In this document: positions 22,266 to 33,657 of the stretch, piece by piece | How positions within the stretch are numbered: the stretch's first letter is position 1 | Layout of the letters: every line of letters starts with the position of its first letter | From: Eutreptiella sp. 'Long Island Sound 2002' | Taxonomy: Eukaryota; Euglenozoa; Euglenophyceae; Eutreptiales; Eutreptiaceae | NCBI GenBank assembly: GCA_964036045.1 | Contig: OZ038379.1 | Span: 119,723,206 to 119,787,205, forward strand | Length of the DNA stretch: 64,000 bases | Reading direction: 5' to 3' | Translations under genes and position numbers: made by a program | The notes under the pieces: model-generated | Seen by the model: only the letters and a program-made list of their open reading frames with translations | Database searches by the model: none | Told to the model about the DNA's origin: nothing

Positions 22266-24130
22266 CCCACGGGTGATGAAGCATTCATCCGTAGTGTTGA
22301 GGCGGTGCCCATGAAGGTCATGTTTGAGCCCAAGGAGGGGACGGATCAGGCAATCGATGGCATTGACGTCCTGTCCCACGCCGAGATCGACCACGTCGTC
22401 AACTACATGCGGATGGGGATGCACGACCGTGTGGCAGCCAAGAAGAGGCGGGCCATGGTCACATCTCCGCATTGGTGGGATGACAAGATGTTGGTCACTG
22501 GCAAGTACGAGAAGGATGAGTTCGTGGCGAGGGTCATGGATCACATAGCGGACCAATATGATGGTCCGGTTGGGTCGGACCCGCCGACATGGGATTTTCC
22601 AAGAATGGGTGCCGAGAGGGACAAGAACCAGTCTGATGCCGCAAATTTTCGAAGATTATCGGTGGGAAGCATGCCGCACGACAATGAAGACGGCATATCG
22701 GACGAGGAGAAGTCGGATTCGGACCCGGAAGAGGCCTACACCGCAGTGCGGTCGGTTGTATCGATACCGAAGCAAGCGGCTGAAGAGGCCCAGGAGAACC
22801 CGAAGGTCGCCGAGCTGAAGGAGAGGCTGATCAATGCCTATCCGCGGCTATTCAGTGGCGTCGCCAACAAGAACCCTCCAGATCGTGGGAGGTTTGGCAC
22901 AGCTAAGATCAAGCTGAAGCGGAACCCCAAGATCTATCGTCATCGGGAGTACCAACTTCAGGGCGATCGGGCCGAGGCCATGAAGAAGCTGTTGGCCGAG
23001 TTCATTGAGCGGGGAAGGATCGAACCCTCCGACAGTGAGTGGGCCAGCCCAGCCTTCATCGTGCCCAAGAAGGAGAAGGGCGAGTGGAGGTTGGCCGTTG
23101 ATTACAGAGGTTTGAACGAGCAGACCGAGCACGACTCGTACTCGCTTCCCCTGATCGACTCCATCCTCCAAAAACAACAGAAAAAGCGGATTTTCACGAT
23201 GTTGAACCCGAAACACGGTTATCACCAGATGCCACTACACCCGGACTCCAGGCCCTGCACAGCAATGTCGACGCCGCTGGGGCCCATGCAGTGGAAAGTG
23301 GTGCCTATGGGCGCCAAGAATGGCAATGCCGCTTTCCAGCGCATGATGGAGGACCTACTCGGTCCTGTCCGGGACTGTGCCGATCCCTTCGTGGATGACA
23401 TCATCATCGGGTCCGGCACGGAGAACATGACTGAGGACGAGCTCATCAACACGCATGAGAAGGATCTGCGCCGAGTGCTCAGCGAGTTGGACAAGCACAA
23501 CATGGTGTGCAAGCCCACCAAAGCCTCACTCTTCGTGAAGGAAGTGGAGTTCGCGAGTCACGTGGTTGGTCACGGGCAACGCCGTCCCATGCCTGGGAAG
23601 CTGGCGTCCCTGCACCACTGGGAGAAGCCCCAGACCATCAGCGAACTCCGATCCTTCATGGGGTTCTGCAACTACTATTCGGGCTATGTCGGAATGTATG
23701 CAGAACTGTCGGGGCCGCTGCACAAGATGCTGCAGGTGGGCAAGTTCGATGGCCGGAAGGGGAGCAAGAAGAAGCTTGCCTGGACCCCTGAGGCCGAAGA
23801 TGCGTTCAGCCGCCTGAAGGAGCGACTCCTGGGGCAGCTGGGGCTATTCCTGGTTGACCCGGACAAGGGATTCGTGCTACGGACGGACGCCTCGGACTAT
23901 GCTGTAGGGGCAGTCCTCGAGCAGATCCGGGACGACGGGTCACACGTACCCGTGGCGTTCTGGAGTCGAATCCTGACAGAGGTCCAACGCCGCACCTGGA
24001 CCGCGAGGGAGAAGGAGACGTACGCCATTGTTTGTGCGCTCAGGAAGTGGTCTGGCAACATCGGGTTGCAACCGGTGGTGGTTTGCACGGACCATCAGTC
24101 CTTGCAGAGCTGGCACAAGGAGCACGTCCA
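22266..24130 (+). pseudogene. pol: Element C pol, reverse transcriptase and RNase H, catalytic Asp changed
   Basis: Same frame as the protease, open from 22305. It holds an acidic linker (EEKSDSDPEE), then reverse transcriptase. The first catalytic position reads FTMLNPKHGYHQM where E has FTVLDLKHGYHQM: codon 23205-23207 is AAC (Asn) in place of Asp, so polymerase activity should be lost. The Asp pair PFVDDIII is kept. RNase H keeps LRTDASDYAVG and CTDHQSLQSW. A one-base insertion near 24130, after SWHKEHV, shifts the frame; the former open frame runs to 24314 as nonsense protein. Confidence 0.87.
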
Positions 24131-26007
24131 CAACACCTTCGGGACCGGCGGCAAGGAGGGCCCGATGGCACGAGACGTTTGCCAAGTTCGACCTCAGCGT
24201 CGTATACGTCCCGGGGAAGGACAACACTGTGGCAGATTGCCCCAGTCGATGGGCCTAGCCCGCGGGCAAGGCATGGATGGACATATCCAGCCATGGAGAC
24301 GCCGAGGAGACTGAGGAGGCCAAACGCATCATTGAGATGGAGAAGGCCATGGAGCAAGAGGGGGTCAAGTGCTTTGTGGTGATGGCAAACCGTACAGACC
24401 TGGCCAAGTTCCGGGGTGCCCGCGTCCAAGCTATTCGAGAGGAAACCCTCGAGCAATGGATGGTGGCCCCTGTACAGCTAGTCAGGTCGGTGCTCACAGA
24501 GGACTGGTCGGATGACTATGCGGCATCCGAGCACTGGAGCAAGTACTGGAATGCCGTGAGCGCCCCGTCGGACCATGAATGGCCCGAGGGCTTGACCGAG
24601 GATGGGGACAAGCTGTTCCTCAAGGACAAGCTGCTGGTGCCCGAGAACCGAGTGGAGAAGCTCATTGACCATTGGCACAACGCCCAGCTCATGCACCGTG
24701 GCCGAGACAAGATACAGCAGGACCTGGAGTGGCGTTTCAAGTTCCCTCCGGGGTACTACGCCATCCTGGATAGGTACTGCAGCGACTGTGCCGTGTGTCG
24801 GGCCACGAAGAGCCCCAACCACTCCACAGCGGGCAACCCGGTGTATAGGGCTATACCGGAGGCCCCTATGCGGTCCGTGGCCATGGATGTGTTCGTCATG
24901 CCTGAGGTCACGTTGGACGGAGAGACCTACGACTGTGTCATCCTGGCGGTGGACAGGCACAGAGGGTATATCGTGGCAGTCCCGGGCAAGAACTCCAAGA
25001 AGAAGGACAAGAAGGACAAGCGTGGAGTGCGGCTGCAGGCCAAGACTGTCGCTAATGCCATGATCAGGCATTGCCGATGTCCCAGCTGTCATCTGCAGCG
25101 ATCAGGGCAGTCAATTCGTGGGGACAAGACGATGTGCACGCACATGGGGATTCGGCACGCCAAGACCGTGGCATACCACAGCCGGTCGAATGGCCTGGCT
25201 GAGGTGGCCCGGCGGCAGATGTTCGAGAAGTTCCGCCAGCTGCACATTGACAAACCGGGCCGGAACTGGTACAATTCGCTGTGGAGGGTACTCCAAGCGT
25301 ATCATGACCTTCCGGGGCCCACTGGACTGTCGCCCCATCGCATCCCGTTCCTACGAGATCGAGTGTCACGCACTCTGGCGTGGTTGAACCATGGCAAAGT
25401 GGCCTGGGATGCGAACGCTATGATGGCTGAGGCGGACGACACGGCGGCCAAGGTGTGCAAGGCACTTCAGGACAAGTATAACAAGAGGGCCGAGTACTTC
25501 AAGCAGGGAAAAGTCCAGAAGTATGCTCTCCAAGACACCGTGTGGGTGGAGCGGCACCACAAGGATGTCCTGTCCAGGCATCGGCAGGCATCTTGGTATG
25601 TGCCGGGGGTAATCGTGCGGAAGGTCGGGCAGGATGTGTATGCGGTTCGTGCGGGGGATAACAAGATCCTGGACCGCGACCATACCCAGCTTCGTCCCCG
25701 AGCACCAGACCCCAGCGGACGTCCCGTCACCTTCGAGTTCACGGCCGGCGATGTGGACTCGGACGACGAGGGTGAGGACAACGACTTCACCGCCGAGAAG
25801 ATCCTGGCAGACAAGCCGGGGACGCCTGGGGGGAGGCTTTATAAAGTCCGTCAGAAGGGATTTGCCGCATCCAGGGACTCGTGGGAGCCTCCGAGCAGTT
25901 TTGTGCCGAGGTATACCACGGTCTGGATGGACTACCTGAAGAAAAAGAATATTTCTTTGGATGTCAAGGACGTGTTGGTCCATTTGGTGGCTGCAGTAGC
26001 ACCGTAA
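24131..26007 (+). pseudogene. pol: Element C pol, integrase and chromodomain, integrase core scrambled
   Basis: Continues in the shifted frame (open from 24277) to TAA at 26007. The His/Cys region (HNAQLMHRGRDK ... CSDCAVC) is present, as are the first Asp (AMDVFVM) and the Glu (SNGLAEVARR). Between 25070 and 25125 two small deletions and a local frame change replace the segment that in E reads VICSDRGSQF, removing the second catalytic Asp, so the integrase should be inactive. The chromodomain is DFTAEKIL ... YKVRQKGFAASRDSWEP. The usual cage Trp is Gln (codon 25852-25854) where E keeps Trp. Confidence 0.87.
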
Positions 26008-26390
26008 TGGATCCCCCTTGGCATTTTTGTTTGTATTTGTGCTTGGGAGACGGGTCAGGGCGTTCATCCGGGGATTTTTCGGCCTTGAGTAGCCATATAC
26101 CCCCTTCACTCGATCTCCACATATATATTTCATTGTGGTATACTTTTTTAGGTCGACCGACGACGTTTCTCTATCTTTGATCCCCTTGGTCCATGTTGTA
26201 GATCAAGAGGAGACCGGATATGGCGCAGGGCACCGATTTGCAGTGTCCTCACCCCTCCCTTGGGGCATGGGGGACGCCTACGACGTGTGCGGGGCCTCCA
26301 TATGTCCTTGGGACATGGGGGGGCGTGTGTGGAGCCCATTGGGGTCCCCCCGTCCTCTCTTCAATGACTTCCGAGCGGTAACAATGCTCT
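26008..26390 (+). other. Element C 3' non-coding spacer
   Basis: 383 bp between the pol stop and the polypurine tract; no gene seen. The counterpart in E is 33272-33657. Confidence 0.7.
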
Positions 26391-26401
26391 GAGAAGGGGG
26401 G
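26391..26401 (+). other. Polypurine tract of element C
   Basis: GAGAAGGGGGG directly before the 3' LTR start TGAAGCCGG. Confidence 0.88.
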
Positions 26402-28757
26402 TGAAGCCGGTTCGGACCCCCGTGGCCATCTTTGGGTCAGTTGGGGTGTGTATCTATGTGCCAGCAAGCCGCCATTGGCTGATATCATACTCTCCTATCC
26501 ACCTGACCTAACCTGATGTGATAGTGTGATAGGTTTGGCAATTCCGGCTATGAGCGGCCATATTCAGTACCGAGGCGCCGCCAGCTGAGATTTATATATC
26601 AGAATATCAGGAATCAACAGGGTTTTTTTATCATAATGTTTCCGTAATTTTTCAGCCTTCCGTTCTGATTGTCAATGTATCGGCGACTGTCAGTTGGCTC
26701 GCGATTTTGCGGTAACCGAATGGTTAACTGTTATTTACAGATATTTTGGCGGAAACCCCGATGAAGGGTCAGATTTCATCAGTAAAGGGTTCGTTGCTTC
26801 CGCATTTTTCATATTATACACTCGCAAAATTAATTTGATTTTTTCAGACTTTCAGAATCGAATTTTCGACTTCGACATCGCCGCACTTGATATGACGAAT
26901 CTCGAGTGGTCCTACATTTTTCCCCGATCACGAATCAACGTTACTTTTGTTATGCCCTTTTTTTTGCTTGGAGATATAGGCGAAACAAAGTTGATTCGTG
27001 AGGCCACTTTGAAAGGTCATATCTCCGGCTCATTGCGAGTAGTATCAATTTCGAGAATCGGGTTGGAATTGCCTTGGTCTCAACTCAATTTGGAAAGCAT
27101 CAAACGCCTTTGGTGTGTACACATGCCCGGTATAGCAAGGGATAATGGTCAAGAGGGTAGAAAGTGATATAAAACTCTTGGACTGTGCAACCGAATATTT
27201 TATTGCGACTTTCGAGTGTACCGCATGAGTGTTGGGGTTGCATAGCAACTTTCATTGGGTTCCTACGTATTTTTAACGTGAAGTTATGTCCATGGAGGGA
27301 CATGGCATGTCATGGTGGGAGCCACTTTTTGAGGGTATGTGTTATATGCATGGTATGTGCTTCGATATACTCACGCCCATGTTATATATCTCCGTTTGTA
27401 GGAAGATATATGGAGTCATACGTGGCAAGGGCTTCGCCCATGTCCCAATGGCGAACTCCATAGCGCTAGACTAAGTCTACCGCTCATACAGTGCATATGG
27501 GAGGGCTTACGAAGCGACCCACAAGCGCCAATATCAATTTTCCCATTTTCGTGGTGCGTGTTGCGAGGAGGTCTGAAGGTGTCCCTATGCGTCCATGTGG
27601 GGATCCAACTGGGGGGATCGTTTGCAAATGGTCCCAAACAGGCGTGTTTTGAATCATGGGTTGATACCATGGGTGAGCGAAGTTATATACTATTGTAATT
27701 ATCTTGAATTTGGCATTATTTGCATGTTTTTGACCTCAATTTTTGCTCATTTTTGTGTTTTGTTTACTTACCTGGTCGGCAAACAGCAAGAAGCCTATGG
27801 GGAGTCCAACCATGGTATGTTGTTCATTTGTTGCTATATGCTTTGGAGTTGAACACCACCATATGCCAGATTGCGTACTCCATTTGGCTTGGCGCACGAA
27901 GGATTACAAGAATTGGTCTCAAGATCATGGGCTGACTTGGGCAGTGTGTGGCGCCCATATCCGAAGGGGTTTCGAGGGTAAAGTGGGGATGTACATGGGC
28001 ATTGGCCTTTAGTCTATATCTTCCATGAATACTAGACTTCGATTCCATGCATGCTTCGAGCCTTCAGATAAGTGGTAACTTCGATTTTGAGCATATATTT
28101 GATACATGGCCAATATGGTGTGAATTGGCAGTTTTTTGGCGTGTTATGAGTTCAAACTCATGGGGTATATCTCTAAGCCCATTCGACTCCAAGTCCAACC
28201 AAGGTTATGTCAGGGTAGGACATGGTCTAGAGTGCCACTCTAGGCCATGACACGCCACCTCCCCCATTGGACTAGGATTTAGAGGCTTGGGAGTGAACAA
28301 ATATTTGGGGTTTGTGTAGTGACTTGTGACACATGGCATTCAGCCATCTCATTTGACCTGGTTCAGGGCAATATGTTGGTGAGTCAAGGGAAGGTCTTGA
28401 GTCCGGGGAATGAGGGGTTTATGGCTGTGAATGTGTATGTTTACCTCTTTCCCCAAATTCGCTTTATTTGTGTTCATATGCCAATTTCAGGGCTTTCCTC
28501 TTTGGTGCAATTCTTGTACATGCCCGCCACCGTGGGACGACCGGTGTGCTGAACGGAAGCCCGCAGTGTGGATTGGATTATTGCTGTATTTGTGGGATCT
28601 GGTTGCTGTTCAGGGTTGTAGGAAGATTTTACTTTCTATATTTTTGGATTTTGGACCCTGAAATTTGAGAAATGCAATCGTTGATCCGGAGTAAATCAGC
28701 AGGGGTAACAGGCGGAAGGGGCACAGCGGGGGCCTGTCCTGGTAGGGACCTTCTTTA
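26402..28757 (+). repeat. Element C 3' LTR (2356 bp)
   Basis: Same length as the 5' LTR with scattered substitutions only. It contains the LTR ORF copy at 26694-27167 and the TATA-like site at 26591-26599. It ends CTTCTTTA and is followed by GGTG (28758-28761), the right target duplication. Confidence 0.95.
26694..27167 (+). other. ORF inside the element C 3' LTR (157 codons)
   Basis: Copy of the frame at 15860-16348, still open. Function unknown; see the entries at 15860 and 55547. Confidence 0.28.
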
Positions 28758-29090
28758 GGTGAGGGTGTTGCAGGTGATGCTTTGGTGTATGGCGTTTCTT
28801 CTGGTTGTCTAATGGTGAGGGTGTTGCTGGTGATGGTGCTGGGTGTGGGCCCGCGCTTGGGTGGTCGTCGGCGGTTCTGGGCGTAGGCGCCCACTTCTGT
28901 CGGAGGGCCTGGCGTGCGTTGGTGGTCGGCTTGTAGTCAGCTGGCTTGCGGTCCTGGTGGTGCTGGTTGTCTCTGGTGTCGGGGTAATTCCTCGCCAATC
29001 CTGGGGTCTGCAGCTGTAGGTGTTGCACCGGTTGTTGTCGAGGGTGCCGATGCTGTCCGTGGGTGGCGGTGTTGCTGTGATGCAAACACA
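28758..29090. repeat. Degenerate G/T-rich repeat DNA, middle fragment
   Basis: Resumes the locus broken by element C: GGTGAGGGTGTTGCAGGTGATG and related diverged units. Larger modules such as CTCGCCA(A/C)TCCTGG recur here and near 30285 and 30380. No gene seen. Confidence 0.65.
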
Positions 29091-29600
29091 CACACCCACA
29101 CTGCGCACCCGTGCCAGTAGTGGCTGGGTGCAAGCGGAGCGCACGCACGAGCACACACACAGCCCAACGACCCAGCCGAGAGTGGCGGGGCGCAGCTAAA
29201 ACCCGAGCCCAAACACACATACCCAGACCGCGCACCCGTGCCAGGAGTGGCTGGGTGCAGGCGGAGCACGCACACAAACACGCACACCCCAACACGCCAC
29301 CAGGAGTGGCGGGGCGCAGCCGAAACCCGAGCCCAAACACACACACCCACACCGCGCACCCCAGCCAGGAGTGGCGGGGTGCAAGCGGAGCGCGCACACG
29401 AGCCCACACACAGCCCAACATCTCAGCCAGGAGTGGCGGGGCGCAGCCAAAACCCGAGATCAAACACACACGCCCACACCGCACTTGCGTGCCAGGAGTG
29501 GCTGGGTGCAAGCGGAACGCACACACAAGCGCACACACACCCCAACACCCCAGCCAGGAGTGGCGGGGCGCAGCTGAAACCCGAATACAACCACAACCGA
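29091..29600. repeat. Tandem array, about four units of ~125 bp, each two related halves
   Basis: The anchor CCAG(G/T)AGTGGC(T/G)GGGTGCA occurs at about 29114, 29241, 29365 and 29491 (spacing 124-127). A sister anchor with GGCGGGGCGCAGC lies about 60 bp after each. CACACACA-rich stretches separate the anchors. Long open frames on either strand here arise from the repeat and are not taken as genes. 29601-29720 shows nothing recognisable. Confidence 0.82.
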
Positions 29601-29720
29601 GACCCTAACACAAGCGCCACACAACAGTAGGAAACCCAGTGTCCATAGCCCGGGCCCTGAGGCAGCCCGTGCCATGCAGGTCACCCAGCCAAACGAGATC
29701 TGGAGACCGGGGGTAAGGCT

Positions 29721-30112
29721 GCATCCTAAGGCCTGCGCTGCTTTTGGACTCAAGGCGCAGCGTGCGACACCCAAGCACCTCGGAACCCCAGTACCAAGAA
29801 CATGCATGAATGCCTTGGGAACGGGATACGCCAGGAAGTCCAGTGAACCCCTAGGGTTCCGCCCAAAGGAGGGGACATGCGCAAGCACGGGGGCCCACCC
29901 TCCAGGCATGACAAGCAGTCACGCTGGCGGCGATCAGCCCTCCCAGTGTTGCCCGGGGCCACTTTGTTGGGGGCCACCAGTCAGGTCTAGCGGGATGTAA
30001 GCCGCCTTCCCTCTTCACGCGCGGAACCTCTTCCTGTTCGTCACAGGGGCGACGCCAGGGGGAACCATGGGGCGCCTCTCGGCGACCAAGTGCACCTACC
30101 TACCTGCCTACC
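29721..30112 (+). mobile_element. SINE-like non-autonomous repeat, copy 1
   Basis: Starts GCATCCTAAGGCCTGCGCTG and ends in a CTACCTACCTG-type tail. It matches 35012-35403 over its whole length with scattered substitutions. No terminal inverted repeats. The target duplication is not clear in this copy. Orientation is taken from the CTAC-rich tail and is uncertain. Confidence 0.65.
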
Positions 30113-30966
30113 TTGCTCTGATGCTGATTTTGGTGGCGCCGGTGATGTTGATGGTGAGGATGCTGCCGGCGGTGCTCCGGGTGTTGGCGCCGCTGGTGAT
30201 GCCGATCGCGAGGGCGTTGTTAATGATGCCTTGGTGGATGCTGCTGCTGGTGATACTCTGACGGTGCCGTGGGGGTGGGCCCTCGCCACTCCTGGCAGAG
30301 GGTTCCGTGGGTGTTGCTGGCCGGTGTGTCGGTCCTGGCGGTGTTGGCCGCCTCTGGTGTGGGGGCAGCTCCTCGCCACTCCTGGTGTTGTTGATGCCGA
30401 TGGTGTTGCAGGTGTTGTACTGAGTGATGCCTAGGGTGAGGGCGCTGTGGGTGGTGTTGCTGCGGTTGCTGTTGATGATGCTCCGGGTTGCTGTTGCTGA
30501 GGTCGCATTGTTGGTGGTGCTGTTGTTGATGCCGGTGGTTAGGGCGTTGCAGGTGATGTGACGGTTTACGGTGCCCTTGGTGTTCATGATGATGAGGGTG
30601 CTGCTGGTGGTTCTGGTGCCGGTCCGTGTGTGGGCGGTCTGGCTTGTGTTCGGGCGTGGGCCATCTCTGTTCCCGGGTGGGAGCCTGGTGGGCGGCGGTG
30701 CTGGCCGGTCCTGTTGGCTCTGAGGAGGAGGGTACGCCGTTAGCGATGTTGGTCGCTGGTGATGCCGATGGCGAGGGTGTTGCAGGTGATGCTCCGGGTG
30801 ATCTCGTCGTTGAGGGTGGTGTAGGTGGCGCTGGTGGTGGCGACGGTGTGGGTGCCGCCCATGATGGTTTGGTGAATGGCGTCTCGTGCGATGCTCTGGT
30901 GGGAGGGTGCTGTTGATCATGGTTCCGGGCGTGGGCCCCTGCAACCCTTGGACGGGGGCTTGGTGG
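30113..30966. repeat. Degenerate G/T-rich repeat DNA, right fragment
   Basis: Same diverged units as 15196-15582 (GGTGATGCTCCGGGTG and similar). It ends at the outer edge of the element E 3' LTR. A 317-codon minus-strand frame (30108-31061) is Asn/Thr/His-rich translation of these repeats and is not called a gene. Confidence 0.68.
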
Positions 30967-33260
30967 TAAAGAAGGTCCCTACCAGGACCGGCCCCTGCTA
31001 TACCCCTTCCACCATTTCCCGTCACTCCCATGGTTTTGCTTCTCACCAGGCTCTGCATCACAGAAAAATAGTAAAATTGCCTCCTTCACCCAGATCCCTA
31101 GCAATACCAAGCACAATCCAAATCCAAATCCACACTGTTGACTTCCTTTCAGTACGCCGGTCGTCTCGCCGTGCACACGGAGACACGGGCGTCGGGCATG
31201 TACAAGAATTGCACCAAAAAGGAAGCCCTGAAATTGGCATATGAACACAAATAAAGCAAAGTTGGGGAAGGATGAAAACATACACAATCACAGCCATAGA
31301 CCCCTCATTCCCTGGACTCAGGACCTTCCCTTGTCTTGCCAACATGATGCCCTGAACCAAGTCAAATAAGATGGCTAAATGCCATGTGCCAAAGGTCACT
31401 ACATAAACCCCAAAAATGTGTTCCCTCCCAAGCCTCTAAATCCTAGCCCAACAGAAGAGGTGGCGTGTCATGGCCTAGAGTGGCACTCAGGACCATGTCC
31501 TACCCTGACATAACCTTGGTTGGACTTGGATTAGATTGGGCTTGGAGAGGTGCCCCATGAAGATGACCTCACAACAGGGCAAAATCAGGCAAATCACACC
31601 ATTATGCCGAAAAATCAATTATATACTCAAAAATTCATACGGCAAATATTCAAATGATCCATGCATGCGTCAAACCGGATAGTAATACACAAGGGTGATA
31701 TAGACCAAAAGTTCTTTGCCCAAGAATATCCCATCATTGGCTCCGAAACCCCTCCGGTTATGTACATGACATGCTTCACAAGTCAACTCATGAATTTGAG
31801 GCCTAATTTTGTGAGGCCTCGTGTGCCAGGCCAAAGTAACCACGTGATCCGGCAAATGGTGAGGTGCAACACCGAGGTATATGCCAACATATAAGCAACA
31901 TACCATAGTTCAGGGATCTCTAGGCACTTTACTGTTAGCCGCCCAGTTGAGCACATAAAATACAAAAATGAGCATAAAATGAGGTCAAAAACAGGCAAAT
32001 AATGCCAAATTCAAGATAATTACAATAGTATATAACTTCGCTCACCCATGGTATCAACATATGACTCAAAACACAATTGCTTGGCACCATTTGCAAACAA
32101 CCCCCCCGATTGAATCCCCACATGGATGCATAGGGACACCTTCGAACCTCCTCACAACACGCACCATGAAAATGGGAAAATTGATAGTGATGCTTGTGGG
32201 TTGCTCCGTAAACCTTCCCACATGCACTATATGTGAGGTAGACTTGGTCTAGCGCTAAGGAGCTCACCATGGGGACATGGGCAAGGCCCTTGCCACGTAT
32301 GACTCCATATATCTTCCTACAAACGGAGATATATAACATGGGTGTGAGCAAATGGAAGCACATACCATGCATATAACACATACCCTCAAAAGGTGGCTCC
32401 CACCATGGTATGCCATGTCCCTCCATGGACATAACTACACGTTAAAAATACGTAGGAACCCAAGGAAAGTATCTATGCAACCCCAACAATCATGCAGTAC
32501 ACTCGAAAGTCGCAATAAAATATTCGATTGCTTGGCCCAAGAGTTGTAAACCACTTTCTACCCTCCTGGTCACTATCCCTTGCTACACCAGGCATGTCTG
32601 CACATCAAAGGCGTTTGATGCTTCCCAAATTCAGTTGAGACCAAGGTGATTCCAACCCAATTCTCGAAATTGGTATTTCTTGCCGTGAGCCGGAGATATG
32701 ACCTTTCAAAGTGGCCTCAGGAATCAATTTTGTTTCTCCTTTATCTCCAAGAAAAACGAAGGGGATAACCAAAGGAAGGTTGCTTCGTGATCGGGGAAAA
32801 ATGTAGGACCACTCGGCATTCATCATATCAAGTGCGGCAATGTCGAAGTCGAAAAATTGCGGAAGCAACGAACCCTTTACTGATGAAATCTGACCTCTCA
32901 TCGGGGTTTCCGCCAAAATATCTGCAAATAACAGTTAACCAATCGGTTACCGCAAAATCGCGAGCCAACTGACAGTCGCCGATACATTGACAATCAGAAC
33001 GCAAGGCTGAAAAATTACGGAAACATTATGGTAGAAAAACCCTGTTGATTCCTGATATTCCGATATATAAATCTCAGCCGGCGGCGCCTCGGTATTGAAT
33101 ATGGCCGCTCATAGCTGAAATGGCCAAGCCTATCACACTATCACATCAGGTTGGGTCAGGTGGACGGGAGAGTATGTTATCAGCCAATGGCGGCTTGCCG
33201 GCACATAGATACACACCCCAACTGACCCCAAGATGGCCACAGGGGTCCGAACCGGCTTCA
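30967..33260 (-). repeat. Element E 3' LTR (2294 bp)
   Basis: On the minus strand it starts TGAAGCCGGTTCGG (33260) and ends CCTTCTTTA (30967). It matches the C LTRs but is clearly more diverged, including an internal deletion near 32860 that shortens the LTR ORF (remnant 32605-32916, minus). Reverse TATA-like site at 33063-33071. Confidence 0.9.
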
Positions 33261-33271
33261 CCCCCCTTCTC
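33261..33271 (-). other. Polypurine tract of element E
   Basis: GAGAAGGGGGG on the minus strand, identical to the tract of element C. Confidence 0.85.
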
Positions 33272-33657
33272 AGAGCGTTGTATCTGCTCGGAAGTCATTG
33301 AAGAGAGGACGGGAGGACCCCAATGGGCTCCAGCCCCCCCCCTCGCATGTCCCAAGGACACATGGAGGCCCCGCACACGTCGTAGGCGTCCCCCATGCCC
33401 CAAGGCAGGGGTGAGGACACTCATAATCGGAGCCCTACGCCATATCCGGTCTCCTCTTGATCTACAACATGCACCAAGGGGATCAAAGATAGAGAAACGT
33501 CGTCGGTTGACCTAAAAAAGTATACCACAATGAAATATATATGTGCAGATTGAGTGAAGGGGGTATATGGCAAGTCAAGGCCCAAAGAAATCCCCGGATG
33601 AACGCCCTCACCCGTCTCCCAATCACAAAAACAAACAAAAATACCAAGGGGGATCCA
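33272..33657 (-). other. Element E 3' non-coding spacer
   Basis: About 386 bp, the counterpart of 26008-26390 in C; no gene seen. Confidence 0.65.

Larger units (their letters stand above)
15583..28757 (+). mobile_element. Element C: complete Ty3/gypsy chromodomain retrotransposon (family II)
   Basis: Both LTRs are exactly 2356 bp. The element has a primer site, gag, pol, a polypurine tract and a 4-bp target duplication, so its boundaries are precise. Gag has one nonsense codon (18927-18929). Pol has two nonsense codons (21795-21797, 22263-22265), a one-base insertion near 24130, a substituted reverse transcriptase Asp and a scrambled integrase core. It could move only with help, if at all. 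It is related to E and more distantly to A/B: the LTR core and all domains are shared. Confidence 0.95.

Noticed and set aside
28696-29538. 280-codon minus-strand frame rich in Cys and repeats
   Set aside because: It arises from the ~125-bp tandem array and LTR end; the repeats have no third-position bias.
29091-29600. CRISPR-like alternating repeats
   Set aside because: Eukaryotic context; the spacers are themselves repeats, and the units are tandem and imperfect.
30108-31061. 317-codon minus-strand frame beginning MMQSLVRSK
   Set aside because: It joins the gag start inside the E 3' LTR to translated degenerate repeats; not a gene.
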